Assembly: GCF_022539665.2 (NCBI RefSeq)
Contig: NC_081334.1
Span: forward strand, 4,030,001 to 4,094,000
Direction: 5' to 3'
DNA length: 64,000 nt
DNA from: Daphnia carinata
Lineage: Eukaryota > Arthropoda > Branchiopoda > Diplostraca > Daphniidae
The notes below the pieces were generated by a model that saw only the letters and a list, made by a program, of their open reading frames with translations, did no database searches and was not told where the DNA came from. Shown piece by piece: positions 31,863-43,675 of the stretch; the stretch's first letter is position 1; each line of letters starts with the position of its first letter. A program made the translations under genes and the position numbers.

Positions 31863-33984
31863 TTAGGCGAACAGCTGGTTCAAGGTTTCTGCGTCTTCTT
31901 CTGAGAGGAGAGGCACAGGTGAGTTATCGTTATTCGACGGTGAGGCTAAAGAGCGACCAAAACGTATAATTGTCAGCTTAGATGACGTGTCGTCTTCGTC
32001 AGAGTTGCCAGAAAGATCTAATGAAGACGATGGTTTATTTTGCTCCGGCTGTTGTTTATTATCACTGGGTGATGATGAAGCCACAGGTGGGGCGATGAAG
32101 GTGGCAGGTGGACGAACGCGGATCTCGTAAGGCGACGAGTAGACCTCATTGTTGATGGCAACAGACGATTTCAATGGAGTCTTCATCGGTTTCCCACTCG
32201 TCAGTTTCGTTGGCAATTTGAATTCACCGCGCATAATCTTTTCCCACACTGAAAGCATTTAAATAGACATTGGCCATTAAATTGAGTATTCGAAGAAAGA
32301 AGGAATTAAAAAGAAAAACTTACCGATAGTTTTGGCGTCGCGTTGGTAAGGGTCCATGAGATCTAGCGAGTGTTCGCTCTCGCTGACCAAATTAGACATG
32401 CCGTAGAGCGTCAGAACCTTGGGGCAATCTGCGATAACACACGAAAAGAAAGAAAAACATGTAACAATCAGTTGTTGTGGTTCCATCATCATCTGTCGAT
32501 CGATTCTATTCGTGTGGAACGCACTTGATCATTATCGTCAGCCTTTAGTCCGACCCTTAAATGCACCGATTGCAATTTTTGAAAAGCCTTTCCTCCTCCC
32601 CCTTCATCAACTGCAATCTTCCCACCGCTTGGAATTTTTGTGTTCGATATGCAAATCATTCACGAGGCGACTAACTTCCCCCCTCTTCATCTAGTCGTTT
32701 GACGTCATCACTCGATGTTTCAGGAATTTCCAACTCATACGCACCAAACAACTCAACACGCATATCGTGAACTTTATAGACGCATCGGGAAAAAAAAATT
32801 CGTGACGTGCTGACCCGCTGATTAACGACTGGCGCCCCAAAGAGAAATATTTGTGTGCGTGCAAATAACTGGACATCAGTAATGCCCTCGTTTCTTTTCC
32901 TATTTAAAACGTATTTTTCTTCTTCTTCTTCACGACCGTGACGTCAGCAAAATTCCAGAGACCCCGAAGACTTGTTTTCTTTTTTAAATTTATACGACAC
33001 GTTTAGGCTCTTCTTTTTTTTTTTTACATCCTGGTCCAAGTCGAACACAATGATAAAACGACCTTCCCTAAGGCTGTGGACGAGTGTGAACTGATTTTAT
33101 TCTACTCGTGCATGCGGACGGAGCCAATCACGAACGAGGCTGTTTTTTTACGTTTGGCCTGGAAAATAGAGCTGCCGGGGTTCCGTGCCCGCTTTGTTTG
33201 CTGGGAGGATTTCCCAGTGATGGTTTTGGTCGTCGAGATTATGTAAAAGACATCACTGAAAACAAACTGAAGCATCGGGAGTTTTCTATTCGCCGTGGGT
33301 ATGTAAGAAAAATGGTTACAGACAACCACTGGATTTGCTCGTCGGGGATTGATTTCTTTAACTTGATTTTATCGTGACTCTTCGTAAAAGGCGGGATACA
33401 TTTGGAGACGTATGCGCGCTTTACCCTTTCACTTGTTTTTTTAGTGCAAACGTTATTCGAAACTAAGAAAATTTACGGAGTTCAAGCTGTTTCTTGAGCT
33501 ATTTCCTAAGATGACTGTATTACGCGAAATGGAGGGCAGGTGGAATGATAAAGTCAGTAAGATTAAAAAAATTAAGTACTTAAAACGGCTGGACAATTTG
33601 TCTAGTTCTATACGATTGCATTTGAGCCTGTGTGGTCGTTTTGCTCTTGTTTTGATGATGCATAAACTTATGATTTTCTTTAGTAGGAAGAGAATTCTTA
33701 CCAGGGATGTCTGAAGTTTTGCAATATTGTTCGACGAGATGAACGAAAACGTAGAATAGTCTGCCCATCTGTAAAGATAACACAGTGTTGTTTAGTTCCA
33801 GTCAGAGACTTGAATGCACAACACAATTGCGCTTGCGTAAATGGATCAGATTAAATGTTCGTACCTTTTCTTCGTGTTTGAGCAGCTCCCAAATAGGAAT
33901 AGCTGCACCATCAGTTTGTTGTGGTTGACTCACAAGTAACAAGGAGACGATGACAAACAAAGAGCAGCAACACCAGCGAGACAT
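31863..33984 (-). CDS. Secreted prepropeptide-like protein, copy 1
   Basis: Exons 33984-33865, 33768-33702, 32428-32324 and 32248-31863 give 225 residues; frames agree at every junction. Exon 1 is a strong signal peptide (CCCSLFVIVSLLLVSQPQQ, then DGAAIP). The conserved core has MGRLFYVFVHLVEQYC, a second cysteine 10 residues later (DCPKVLTLYGM), then SLDLMDPYQRDAKTI and WEKIMRGEFKLPTK. A long Ser/Pro-rich region follows. Near the C-terminus, Lys-Leu-Thr-Ile-Ile-Arg-Phe-Gly-Arg has the form of a cleavable, amidated RFamide-type peptide. I do not recognise the family. It may be a neuropeptide or other secreted precursor; without expression data this is inference. The neighbouring duplicate at 42.4 kb has the same core but another C-terminus. 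Confidence 0.72.
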
Positions 33985-35697
33985 TTTCCGTTTTTTGTGT
34001 GTGTTGGGAGAGTTGGTGATGAAAACGCAAATCGTAACACGAGACTGGCAACGTGAAAATTGTAAAAATGAGGAATTGTAGAGAGTCGGTAGTGGATGTG
34101 GACTGAACGCTGGTCGGCCAACGAATGATTGCTGGCCAACGTTGGCCGTTGCCTCTTATGAGCGAAGGGCGGTCGTGGATTGTTGGGCATGCGGGACTGG
34201 TGAGGTGGTTGTTGTGGTCCCGAAGCTTCGGTCGAAAGAAACGAAAAATAACCAGCAGAAAGAGAGAAGTTCAAGAATGCATAGCCTGGAGCAAGGACGT
34301 TCCAGCCAACACGGTCGTTTTTTTTTCCTTCTTTTTATTTCGAAAAGTTTGTCTTCCTTGAATTTTTTGTTTCTTTCTTTCTCCCCCTCTCTAGATTTTC
34401 TTGTTGCGTTCGTTCGTTTTTCATTGGAATGCCGTGGTCGGCCTCTTTCCAGCATTCTTTCGGAGGTCACCAAGGTCGTTCCCTTTTTTTTTCTTCTCCT
34501 TCGTTTCCTTACGGTGGGATTCCGCACAGCAATCCGCTGCAACGTAAATCTTTGAAGTTCTGGCGCCAAATTCACGCCGACTGTGGCCTGGATAAAATAT
34601 TGGAAACTCTTTCTCACCTTGGCCAAGGTCCGTTTCATATTCCGTTTGCTTAACATCATCCATTGCGACTGTTGCTGGGTCCTCAGCACTTGCACCGATC
34701 TTCATCACGACGATAAAATCGGGTCATCGAGTACACAAAATTCACACACCTCGATGTCATTTATTAGACGAGTTAATGTTGGACGCTTTCGAACAAGGAC
34801 GGCCTATTGTGCGTTGTTTTGTTTCCTCCTATTGGAATAAATAAAAGAAAAACGATGAAAATGGACTAGGTAAAAACCCAATTCAATCAGCGATAAAAGA
34901 AAAGGCAAAATAGAAAAAGAGAAAAAAAAAAGGACGTTGGCTTCTGCTGCCAAGTCAAAACGATTGAGTAACATTTCCATATATGGCCATGTCTCTTGTT
35001 GTATTGCATTTCTCGTGATCGTGAGCCGCGCTAGGACGTACCAACCAGGCCTCGGGAATATCCTTCCCCTTTATTTTACATCACGCAATAAAGAAAAGGC
35101 CAAATAATTTCGTAGTTTTTTTCGATTTTTGGGAAAAACGTTCCGCGTTTTTAGGACGACGAGTCTGGACATTCGTCAAAAAAACAACGTGGCCATTCTT
35201 TTCGTTTTAAATCTGTTTAAATGTAGATGGACGAAAAATATTGTAAAGGGTTACTGGAGGTTAACTGTAGGATTAAGGTGGCCATTTCTTTTTTTGCCCC
35301 TTCAAATCATTTTGACTGATAAGATATCAAGAAAAGAAGGAAAACGAGGAGAAAAGAAGAGGCCGTGCAATAGGAAAGAAACGATTGCGTCGGCCTGTCG
35401 CCGCTGTCCGCCAGCCACCGACCGACTCTCTCCGCTCATTGCACGCGGGACTTGGAGTCCCGACTGGACGGCGCCGACTCGTTGGCGCCAACAAGAAAAA
35501 AAAAGGGGACGAAAAAGAAAAAAAAACTGGCAGGCGGTTAGAAACCAGAGGGAAGCCAAGAGCAAAAGAATTGAGAAGAAGAAAAGAAGAAGAAGAGGAG
35601 GTTCATGCCCGTCCACTCGTTTGGGTCGACTCCATCAACCATCGTTTATGCGCCCATCATCTTCCCACACGCACAAACGCACGAGGTTCTACAGGCA
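33802..35697 (+). repeat. Near-identical tract, unit A (partner 43493-45386)
   Basis: Apart from two substitutions in the first 60 bases and about five changes after that, this 1.9 kb tract equals its partner base for base. It covers exon 1 of the prepropeptide-like gene and about 1.7 kb upstream. The long basic or Phe-rich open frames in it are shared by both copies, but they are shadows of low-complexity DNA and not supported genes. Confidence 0.85.
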
Positions 35698-38418
35698 AAT
35701 AGCGATTGCAATACAGCCAACGTATTCACGGGTACGGTGATGCTGTTACGTGATCGCAATGGCTTTTTGTGCATACCAATAAATAAATAAGAAAACGGAC
35801 TAAAAGCCATCGAAAGGCATTTGGGTTGTTGGAATGCTGCAGGCGGCCTAGGCTCTCCGTCGCCACACCACCAACAATAACAACAACTTAAACAACAAAC
35901 ACAACAATTGCAACATCAACAAAAAGCTGGGAAAAAACAACAAACAAAAACACTTAGGATGGCAAAGAAAAGACAATGGACACAACGCTACGTAGAAAAC
36001 AATCAGTTAATGTTTTCACTTTGTGACGCATTATTTATTCAACTATCTGCAGCCCTTCTGCGACGTTCTTTCGGTTGGCCGTACAAAAATAAACGAAAGA
36101 AGGAGAAACGAGAACAGGACAGTGGCCCCTTTTGTTTTGTGATTCTGTTACTCCATTACTTTCCTTGTGTTCCTACTGTAATAACGTAAACGAGTTCAAC
36201 AAAAATGGCGACAAGAACAACCGGTTCTCTTACTGCTACAGCCCGTACTGTTACAGTTATGTACGCGTGTGGAATAAAACTGGTCTAGTCTGGTTACATC
36301 TAGCCGACCAAAACTAAAAACAGTGACTAGATTTTTATCAATGTCAACCGCATCGCATTAACCGTGTAACAATCAACTGAGCAAATTGAGTGGAACGAAA
36401 ATGCTGAAGGCAAGAGTTCACTGTAATGCCCAACAAGCAACAAGAAAAGAGGATGAACTGGGACTGCCCACTTTTTTTAATTGATATCACGTGCATCCAA
36501 AATGGTTCTTACCTAGTGGCTAACGGTCCTCACCATCACACTACTCTTTTTTTCCCCGTTTAAGAAAACAAACTTGGACTGATTGCCAGCGTGCATTTGT
36601 CTGGCGGCAGACGGGAGCCATTTTGGATTTTATATTGCCTGCAAATTGAAAGCTGCGCTAATTACACTAATTGCGCGATGCGATGAGTTTTCGAAAACAG
36701 GATTCGCACCTTTTGATATTGCAATTGAAGTAATTGTTCATTTTAATTGTAATAACATTGACTTATTTGCCATATCAGGGAAAGAGGTGAACTAGGTTAA
36801 CCAATATGCAGAATATTCAGATTATTTTTAGCTCGATAAATGCGGGGGTTGATGCAAATACGCATTTGCATGTACTGTGCATGTTCATATAAGGGTCGAT
36901 CAAACGAATTCCGGCACTCAAACAGAGAACAACATGGATACTCACTAAAAAAACATTGTGGAAAAAAAAAAGAAAATCCCACGCATTATGTTCGTTTATT
37001 TTCTGTTTGACCGATCGCATCTGAAAAAAGAAAAACATTTTCTCATCGTATACCTTTTCTTTCTCTTTTTTCAGTTAAAAGTGTGTCTTGTGGCTCGTGC
37101 CATATCGTTACTTCTCTCCCGCTGCTATTGGTATGCGGAATTTATTTTTTTTCTTCTTCGTTTTCCACTTTCGGGTATTTTTTCGAAAGGTACAAACACA
37201 TCGATGCGATAATAATAATGACGACCATACACACTGCCCTACGCATGGGAAATGTTACGAGAGACGAGCGCATGGTTCTGCGGGAAAAGGAAAAATCCGC
37301 ATTTTTTGTTTGTGTGTTTGTTTTTGAATCCACGCTAAAATATTCACAGCCTCGCGGCCAAACGTAAAAGAAGTAAAATTTGCAAGCGGCGACATTTTCG
37401 GATCGTTAACCTTCCCCGATCAATCTGTCCTTTCTCTGCGATGGGAAAATACACACAAATAAGGAAATTCTTCTTCTTTTCTTCTCAAGTTAAATCATAA
37501 AAAAAACAAAAAACAAATGTACAAACTAAACCCCACACAAAATAAAGAAGTTAAACGCATACCTGCTACGCAAATATATATGGCCAACATCAATATAGCC
37601 TTTTTCATCGTCGTTTTTACAACAGAATTGATGGCCACCAGAAGAAAGGTCAGAAATGGTCCACTGGTCAAAAGAAATTTGCGTAACCGGAATATGCAAA
37701 ATAACCCGCTATACGGTTAGCGTATAGCCAGCCCAATCTATATAGACTGAGTTTGGAACCTTTACGAGGAGGACAGTGCTAGAATTTCAACTTTTTTCAT
37801 CGTTTACGAAAAAAAAAAAAAAAAATGGCAACCAAAACATGTGCATAATTGACGCTGTACGTATTGGCAATGAATAAAACAAAAAAACCTGTCGGGGCGG
37901 ATCGCATTCATCACGCACCGGTGCTGCGATAAAGAACGTCCATCCACCGCTGAGAAAAAATAAATCGACGATGATAATTCATTGTCCAAAAAGGTCCTTG
38001 AATCGATTTCTTCCTTGATGTTGTTGATCGCACGTTCGCATCTTTTTGCTTTGATGGCCATCAACAAATCATTTCATCCGCCAATTTCCTTTTTGCCAAC
38101 TAATGGATGAATGCTCCTGGGTTGTAAAAAACGTTGAAATATTTGTACTGTAATCATCCCGCGTGCAGAAATCCCCGCCGTTGTGGGTGATGGTCTTAAT
38201 AGACACAGAGAGTTTCGTCCGGCTGATGGAGAACCCTAACACGGCTATCACTTTCGGCCAGTTTACGACCTTTGGATTACAACAAATGACTTTATGGCAT
38301 AGTGCTATAGTGCTTCTCATTTGTGCTGTTCGTTTTTCTGTGTGTTCCCACCGACTGTTTAAATGCGACAATCTATAAGATTGCAAGTCCATTTGATTTG
38401 ATTCCTGTTAGACGAACG

Positions 38419-38434
38419 GTGTGTGTGTGTGTGT
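38419..38434 (+). repeat. GT dinucleotide microsatellite
   Basis: Eight GT units in a row within unit A. Unit B has no equal run at the matching place, although an AC run occurs near 48549-48560. Confidence 0.8.
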
Positions 38435-40150
38435 ACGTGACTGTGAGCCCGTTCGAATCTCGTGGAAATCCAAATTTGGATATGTCTCTCACCACACCTC
38501 TAATGTTGAATATATAATGAAATGTCACATACAAAATAAAGTGCGAAAAGAGTTTCTTTGTTTCATTCTTGTTACCTTTGTCGCATTCTGTCGTAACAGG
38601 AAGGTGTCGAATTCTTTTGTTCAGGTCGTCGAGATACCACGTCATCGAGAACAATTGATGCGAAAATGAGAATCAATAAAGCCTCGGATGTATGTCCTCG
38701 ACGTGTGTGATAACAATATAACCCACACGATGAAAGAGCGGAATAAAAACAACACAGTATTTATTGTGCACGAGAACGAAGGGAATGAAACCAACAATGA
38801 CACAAAGCCAAAAATAGACGTTGCCTTTTTATTTTTTATTGCCTTTTCTATTTTGGCTAAAAAAAAGAGGAAACAAAATAAAAGAAATGCCCAGCCAGTT
38901 ATGGAAACGTTTTGCTTATTCCCTTTATTTTTTTTTATGTTATAAAAATACTGGAATGTCTAGAAGCGGTTTTTGAACTTGAATAGTCAGAAGAACCAAA
39001 AAAAGAAATTTTGGCGTAGCAAAAATTGAGTTAAAAAAAATAAACTTTTGGAAGGTTAAATGGGATGCTTTTTTTTATAGAGCCAAATAAAAACTTGGAA
39101 TTACATTCAAATATCGATTACCAGTTGAGCCACATACAAGAACGATGCAGAGTCTTTTGATTCGTTCCAGATGTTTCATCAATTTCGGACCGAAATTTTC
39201 ACGCTGGAAGAGACTCTACGATGACGTCAAGCTCTGTTGCTGCCCTTGAAAACAAAAGGGAGAAAAAATACATTGAAAAAACAAAAAGATTGAATTTATG
39301 CAACAACTAGCGGAGCTCATCAGTCGAGCCACTGATTTCATAAGAATTTTTAATGATAATCAGATTCATTATACAACCTTGTGATTTGTTTGTTGCATGT
39401 GAACGTCAACTGGACTTTCTCAGTACATTCTCTGCTTTTCGCTGTTCATTTTCTACTTTCTTATATTTCTTAACCGCAAAAGATTCATTGTGTCACAAGA
39501 CAATGCAACGGAACGGTACAACAGATTTTGACGGGATATAATCACGCGGGAGGAAACGGCCCGCTGAAATTCTATTCTTTCACGCACACACCCATAACAA
39601 TTTAAATTAATTCTTTTGTTGTTGTGAAAAAAAAAAAATGATTATTCTATTTGAATGTTGCCAGTAATTATAAAACATCCCGAAAACCTACCACTTAGCA
39701 GAGAAAGTTGTGGCTACTGGGCTCTTGGGTCCGGGTTGAAAAAACCCCTTCGGTATGTGATGGTGTGCGCTAGATACGCTCACCATAGGTTGTCAGCGGT
39801 TGCACTGTCCAGGAACTGAACAGACCAGTCCAGCTCATAAATAAGTATTAGAGGGACTGACGAAAGAATTTGGTACAAATTGAGCGGCGTTGCCAGTGCT
39901 GGCAACAGGATGTTGTTTGGCCCATCATTTGCGTGCCTCTTTTCCTTTTTTCTTTGGAGCCAAATGCCGAAAATGATTGCAAATCAGACAGAAATCATGT
40001 GAGTCGAGAGTCAACATCCGCCTCTGTTCACTCGTTCACGCGATCTTTCAAACAGAGTCGGTGGTCCGTTGTTCAAATCACCATGCCGTTTTTTGACGTC
40101 AGCCAAAAAAAACATCAAAATGAAGCTAAGAAACGGCCAAGAATAAAATA

Positions 40151-40884
40151 AACGAAATGTTTCATCGTGAAATCACGGGAAAATGTGTCACAAAAGAATC
40201 CCAAAACCAACACAATCTAAACGATCGACAATAAAAAAAAGAGCAACAGAGTCAACGTCGATCCCAGGGACTCGGAATGGAGACATTGTTCCAGCACCGA
40301 TTGACATACTTTGTATAGGGTACGTCCCCTGTGGTGAATGAGCGCGACCGAACGTGATGACCGACTTCATTGGCTTATCGTTTTCCCGTCAATCGACGCC
40401 GGTTTGAAAAGGGATCCGCAACAGAGCGTCACGGCAACGTCTCCTCTTCTCTTTCATATTCAAAGTAAAAGAGTTTACAAATATGGAAGAGTTTGTCCTC
40501 CCTATCCGCTTCGTGATTGTGAATTGGTTCATTCTTCAAACAGAGCCGGTCACGGTTCGGTAATCGACACCGTTGCGTGCACTGAAATCGTCTGCAAACA
40601 GCGTGAACGCGATGGCGTCACGTTCATCGAGGTCGAAATGCATCACATCCCGTGAACTGGCATCCGCACTGACGAATGCGAAATGAGAGAGAAAGGCAAA
40701 AAAAAACAAAAAGGAAGAGAGAAAGGATGATCGAAAATCAAATTCGTTTGGTTGGAAGATCGTTGATCAACTGCCTGAAGCTGCGATTTGGCCAATTGCG
40801 TCGTAAAAGATGATTCATTCCGCCCTCGGAAAGTCAATCAATCCGCACTGTTGGCACGAGATCGAACGTGTTTTTACCAACCCT
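40151..40884 (+). repeat. Distal conserved block, unit A (partner 50845-51585)
   Basis: This 0.7 kb block lies about 6.2 kb upstream of exon 1. It is close to identical with 50845-51585, and its second half from about 40420 differs at only a few positions. The flanks on both sides are much more diverged. No gene is supported: an open frame on the plus strand is shared, but the longer minus-strand frame of unit B is broken by a stop in unit A. Confidence 0.75.
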
Positions 40885-41185
40885 ATTTGATGTTCACAAC
40901 GGCTCACGAACACGAAATCGTACGCCTTGTTTGTTATTGTTAAAGCAACTTTGTAAAAACAACACGAAACCAACAAAGAGCAAGGCCACCTTCATCAGAA
41001 TCGAAATCGATCATCTGAGGGGATGGCCTTTTTCTGAAAATTCAAGTTATTCCATCCATCCATCCCGCCCACTCCAGTTTGGTGTTCTATGGCTCTTTCA
41101 TTTTGGGACAGTTCAAGTGATTCGGGCGGAGTAAAATGAGAAACGTGACAGTCCAATCTCTTTGTTCCGCATCGCTGTGCACGAA

Positions 41186-42434
41186 CCGTTTCAAAATTCT
41201 GCCTCCACCAAAGCCATTTGCAAAAATCACGAAACTTATTGCTTCAAAAGTTTGCGTGAATGACTCATTGATGGGAAGTCATCTATTTCTTTTTTCTTCG
41301 AAATGTTTCGTGGTGAGTCACAAGTCCCATCATTTTCTCCTGAAAACATTCCATCGCATCCGCAATGTCCTGCAGAGAAACGATTACCGAAGCCGGATAG
41401 ACCCGGCGCATAACTCAAATGAGCTTTGAGATCAACGGTTAGAAATAAGAATGAAACTATTGTTGCACGATGTTTATGTTTTGCTACTGACAACGTGTAA
41501 CAATAGCTGTATTCATTTGTTTTATTGATGACCGGTCAAACCTTTTCGAATGTTGATAGCGTATGCGATGTATTCCTCCGCCATATTACATTGTGTTCCT
41601 GGATCACGTTCTTTTGCCAGACCATCCGTTCAGATCTAGCGATCACCATGAGGAAAAAACGTTTGGTTTAATGAGAAAGCGGGTTATCGAGTACGAATCC
41701 AGATAAACCCAACGGTCGTAACAATGATGTTCTGAAACAACTTGAACGAATAAGAAAGGGCATTTAAAAGAAAACACACTGTAATTTGTTTTATGATAGT
41801 AATAGATCGAATTCATTCAACGATCTAGTCAATAAAAATGTATTTCGAAAGATATCAATTTTAATCTCGTCACAAGTCAAACGCGTATAAGGATGTGAAT
41901 TGGGAGCATAGGGAACCCCAATATACATAAATTTACAAAATTTACATAGGTCTTCTGGTCCACACAAATGAACATCAAATGTACAAGGTTGTTTGTTTTT
42001 AATAGTTAGCTCCAAAAAAACCAGCCTCTCGGAAATAGTTAGCCATTTTACATCAGGTACTGGAACAAATCGAAAAGAGCCAACGGTTGAAACCCAAAAA
42101 AACAAAGGGAAGAAACGTCACGAAGCGCCGGAACAAAGTTGTAAAAATATGTCATCCAGCCACCAGTCGACACTTGAAGGCTTTTCACACCCATCCAAAC
42201 CCAAAGTTTCACAATATTCTGTGGAAATCAAGAAATGTGTGAGATAAAATAAACAAAATCAAAGGGCATTGCCAATATAGGACATACCTGTGAAATGAAG
42301 TGAGGTTTTGAAGGCTGGATCGAAGATCAAGAAAGAAGAACAACTGACATCCGAAGCTTGTAAAGCGAGGCCGGTCCTTCCGTCATAATGGGTCACACAT
42401 ATGTTGGTTCTTTGTTTCTTCCGGATGGATTCTT
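41186..42434. other. Single-copy spacer between the duplicated units
   Basis: The spacer has no counterpart in the other unit. It includes overlapping open frames at 41791-42105 (minus) and 41993-42247 (plus). The plus frame contains QSTLEGFSHPSKPK, loosely like linkers in some DNA-transposon proteins, so a decayed mobile element is possible. The 3' untranslated region of copy 2 also falls here. Confidence 0.35.
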
Positions 42435-43675
42435 TTAGACTCGATTTTCTGTGTTATGCGAAAGGATGATTTGAGAGGAAGACGTATCGTCCGAGTGCTC
42501 ATTACTGGGTGTTGATGAAGCAACTGGTGGAGCAACGTAGGTGGCAGGCGGAGGGACGCGGATCTCGTAAGGCGATGAGTAGACTTCATTATTGATGGCA
42601 ACAGACGATTTCAATGGAGTCTTCATCGGTTTCCCACTCGTCAATTTCGTTGGCAATTTGAATTCACCGCGCATAATCTTCTCCCACACTAAAAGCATTT
42701 AAATAGACATTGGCCATTAAATTGGGTATTCGAAAAAAGAAGGAATTAAAAAGAAAACCTTACCGATTGTTTTGGCGTCACGTTGGTAAGGATCCATCAG
42801 ATCTAACGAATGTTCGCTTTCGCTAACCAAATTCGACATGCCGTAAAGCGTCAAGACCTTGGGGCAATCTGCGATAACACACGAAAAGAAAGAAAAACAT
42901 GTAACAAACAGTTGTTGTGGTTCCATCATTTGTCGATCGATTCATGTAGAAAGGCAATGGATCATTATCGCCAATGCTATCCTTAAATGTACCGATTTTT
43001 AAGAAACCTTTTGGCCATCATCATGAGCTATCTCTTCACCTGTTCGTATTAGATCTGTTTATCAGTCACGGTTGTTGGCTTGACCTTCGTGTAAGTGTTT
43101 GACGTCATGACTGTTAACCAGGAATGTCGTCGACATCAATACAGTCGGTGATTTACAACCTCAACATGACGTAACTGCTGATTAACGATCGTTCAAGCAA
43201 TACAGGGAATGACTTATTTGCGTGCCAATAATGTGTTTTGAGGGACCTGTTGGCTATTTTACGTCACGTTAGAGTCATCACATATCCTGGTCGTAACCAA
43301 AATGAGGTTTTACGAAACTAATAACAGCCAACATTGGTGCTGGCTTGGAAAACATCTTCATTTAAGGGAGACAATTCTTACCAGGGATATCCGAAGTTTT
43401 GCAATATTGTTCGACGAGATGAACGAAAACGTAGAATAGTCGGCCCATCTGTAAAGATAACAAGGTGCTGTTTAGAGTTTGTCCTCTTTATGTCAGAGAC
43501 TTGAATGCACAACACAATTGCGCTTGCGTAAATGGATCAGGTTAAATGTTCATACCTTTTCTTCGTGTTTGAGCAGCTCCCAAATAGGAATAGCTGCACC
43601 ATCAGTTTGTTGTGGTTGACTCACAAGTAACAAGGAGACGATGACAAACAAAGAGCAGCAACACCAGCGAGACAT
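42435..43675 (-). CDS. Secreted prepropeptide-like protein, copy 2
   Basis: Paralogue of the gene at 31863-33984. Exons 43675-43556, 43448-43382, 42868-42764 and 42688-42435 give 181 residues with the same phases. The signal peptide, the MGRLFYVFVHLVEQYC segment, the DCPKVLTLYGM to DPYQRDAKTI block and the WEKIMRGEFKLPTK block are identical in protein to copy 1, although exons 2 and 3 differ at synonymous sites. After the Pro-rich stretch (VPPPATYVAPPVASS) the sequence diverges: the Ile-Ile-Arg-Phe-Gly-Arg element and the acidic tail are absent, and the protein ends in SHNTENRV. It looks intact rather than a pseudogene. The retained core suggests that part is the functional product, or that the two copies yield different peptides. 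Confidence 0.7.

Larger units (their letters stand above)
31980..41185 (+). repeat. Segmental duplication, unit A
   Basis: This stretch and 42478-51805 are alignable along their whole length in the same order and orientation. Unit A contains the copy 1 gene and about 7 kb of its upstream DNA. Identity varies sharply, from almost complete (33802-35697 and 40420-40884) to clearly diverged with many indels (about 36300-39900). Between 35900 and 40100 I see no gene, only low-complexity runs and matches to unit B. Boundaries are approximate. Confidence 0.85.

Noticed and set aside
35868-35945. AAC-rich tract resembling coding Asn or Gln repeats
   Set aside because: It is a low-complexity run without a frame in either copy; its length differs between the duplicated units.
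38440-38470. tRNA-like B box (GTTCGAATCTC)
   Set aside because: No matching A box or cloverleaf can be drawn around it, and unit B lacks it.
40643-40837. 64-residue minus-strand frame identical at 51344-51538
   Set aside because: The identity is fully explained by the conserved DNA block; the peptide has no recognisable features.
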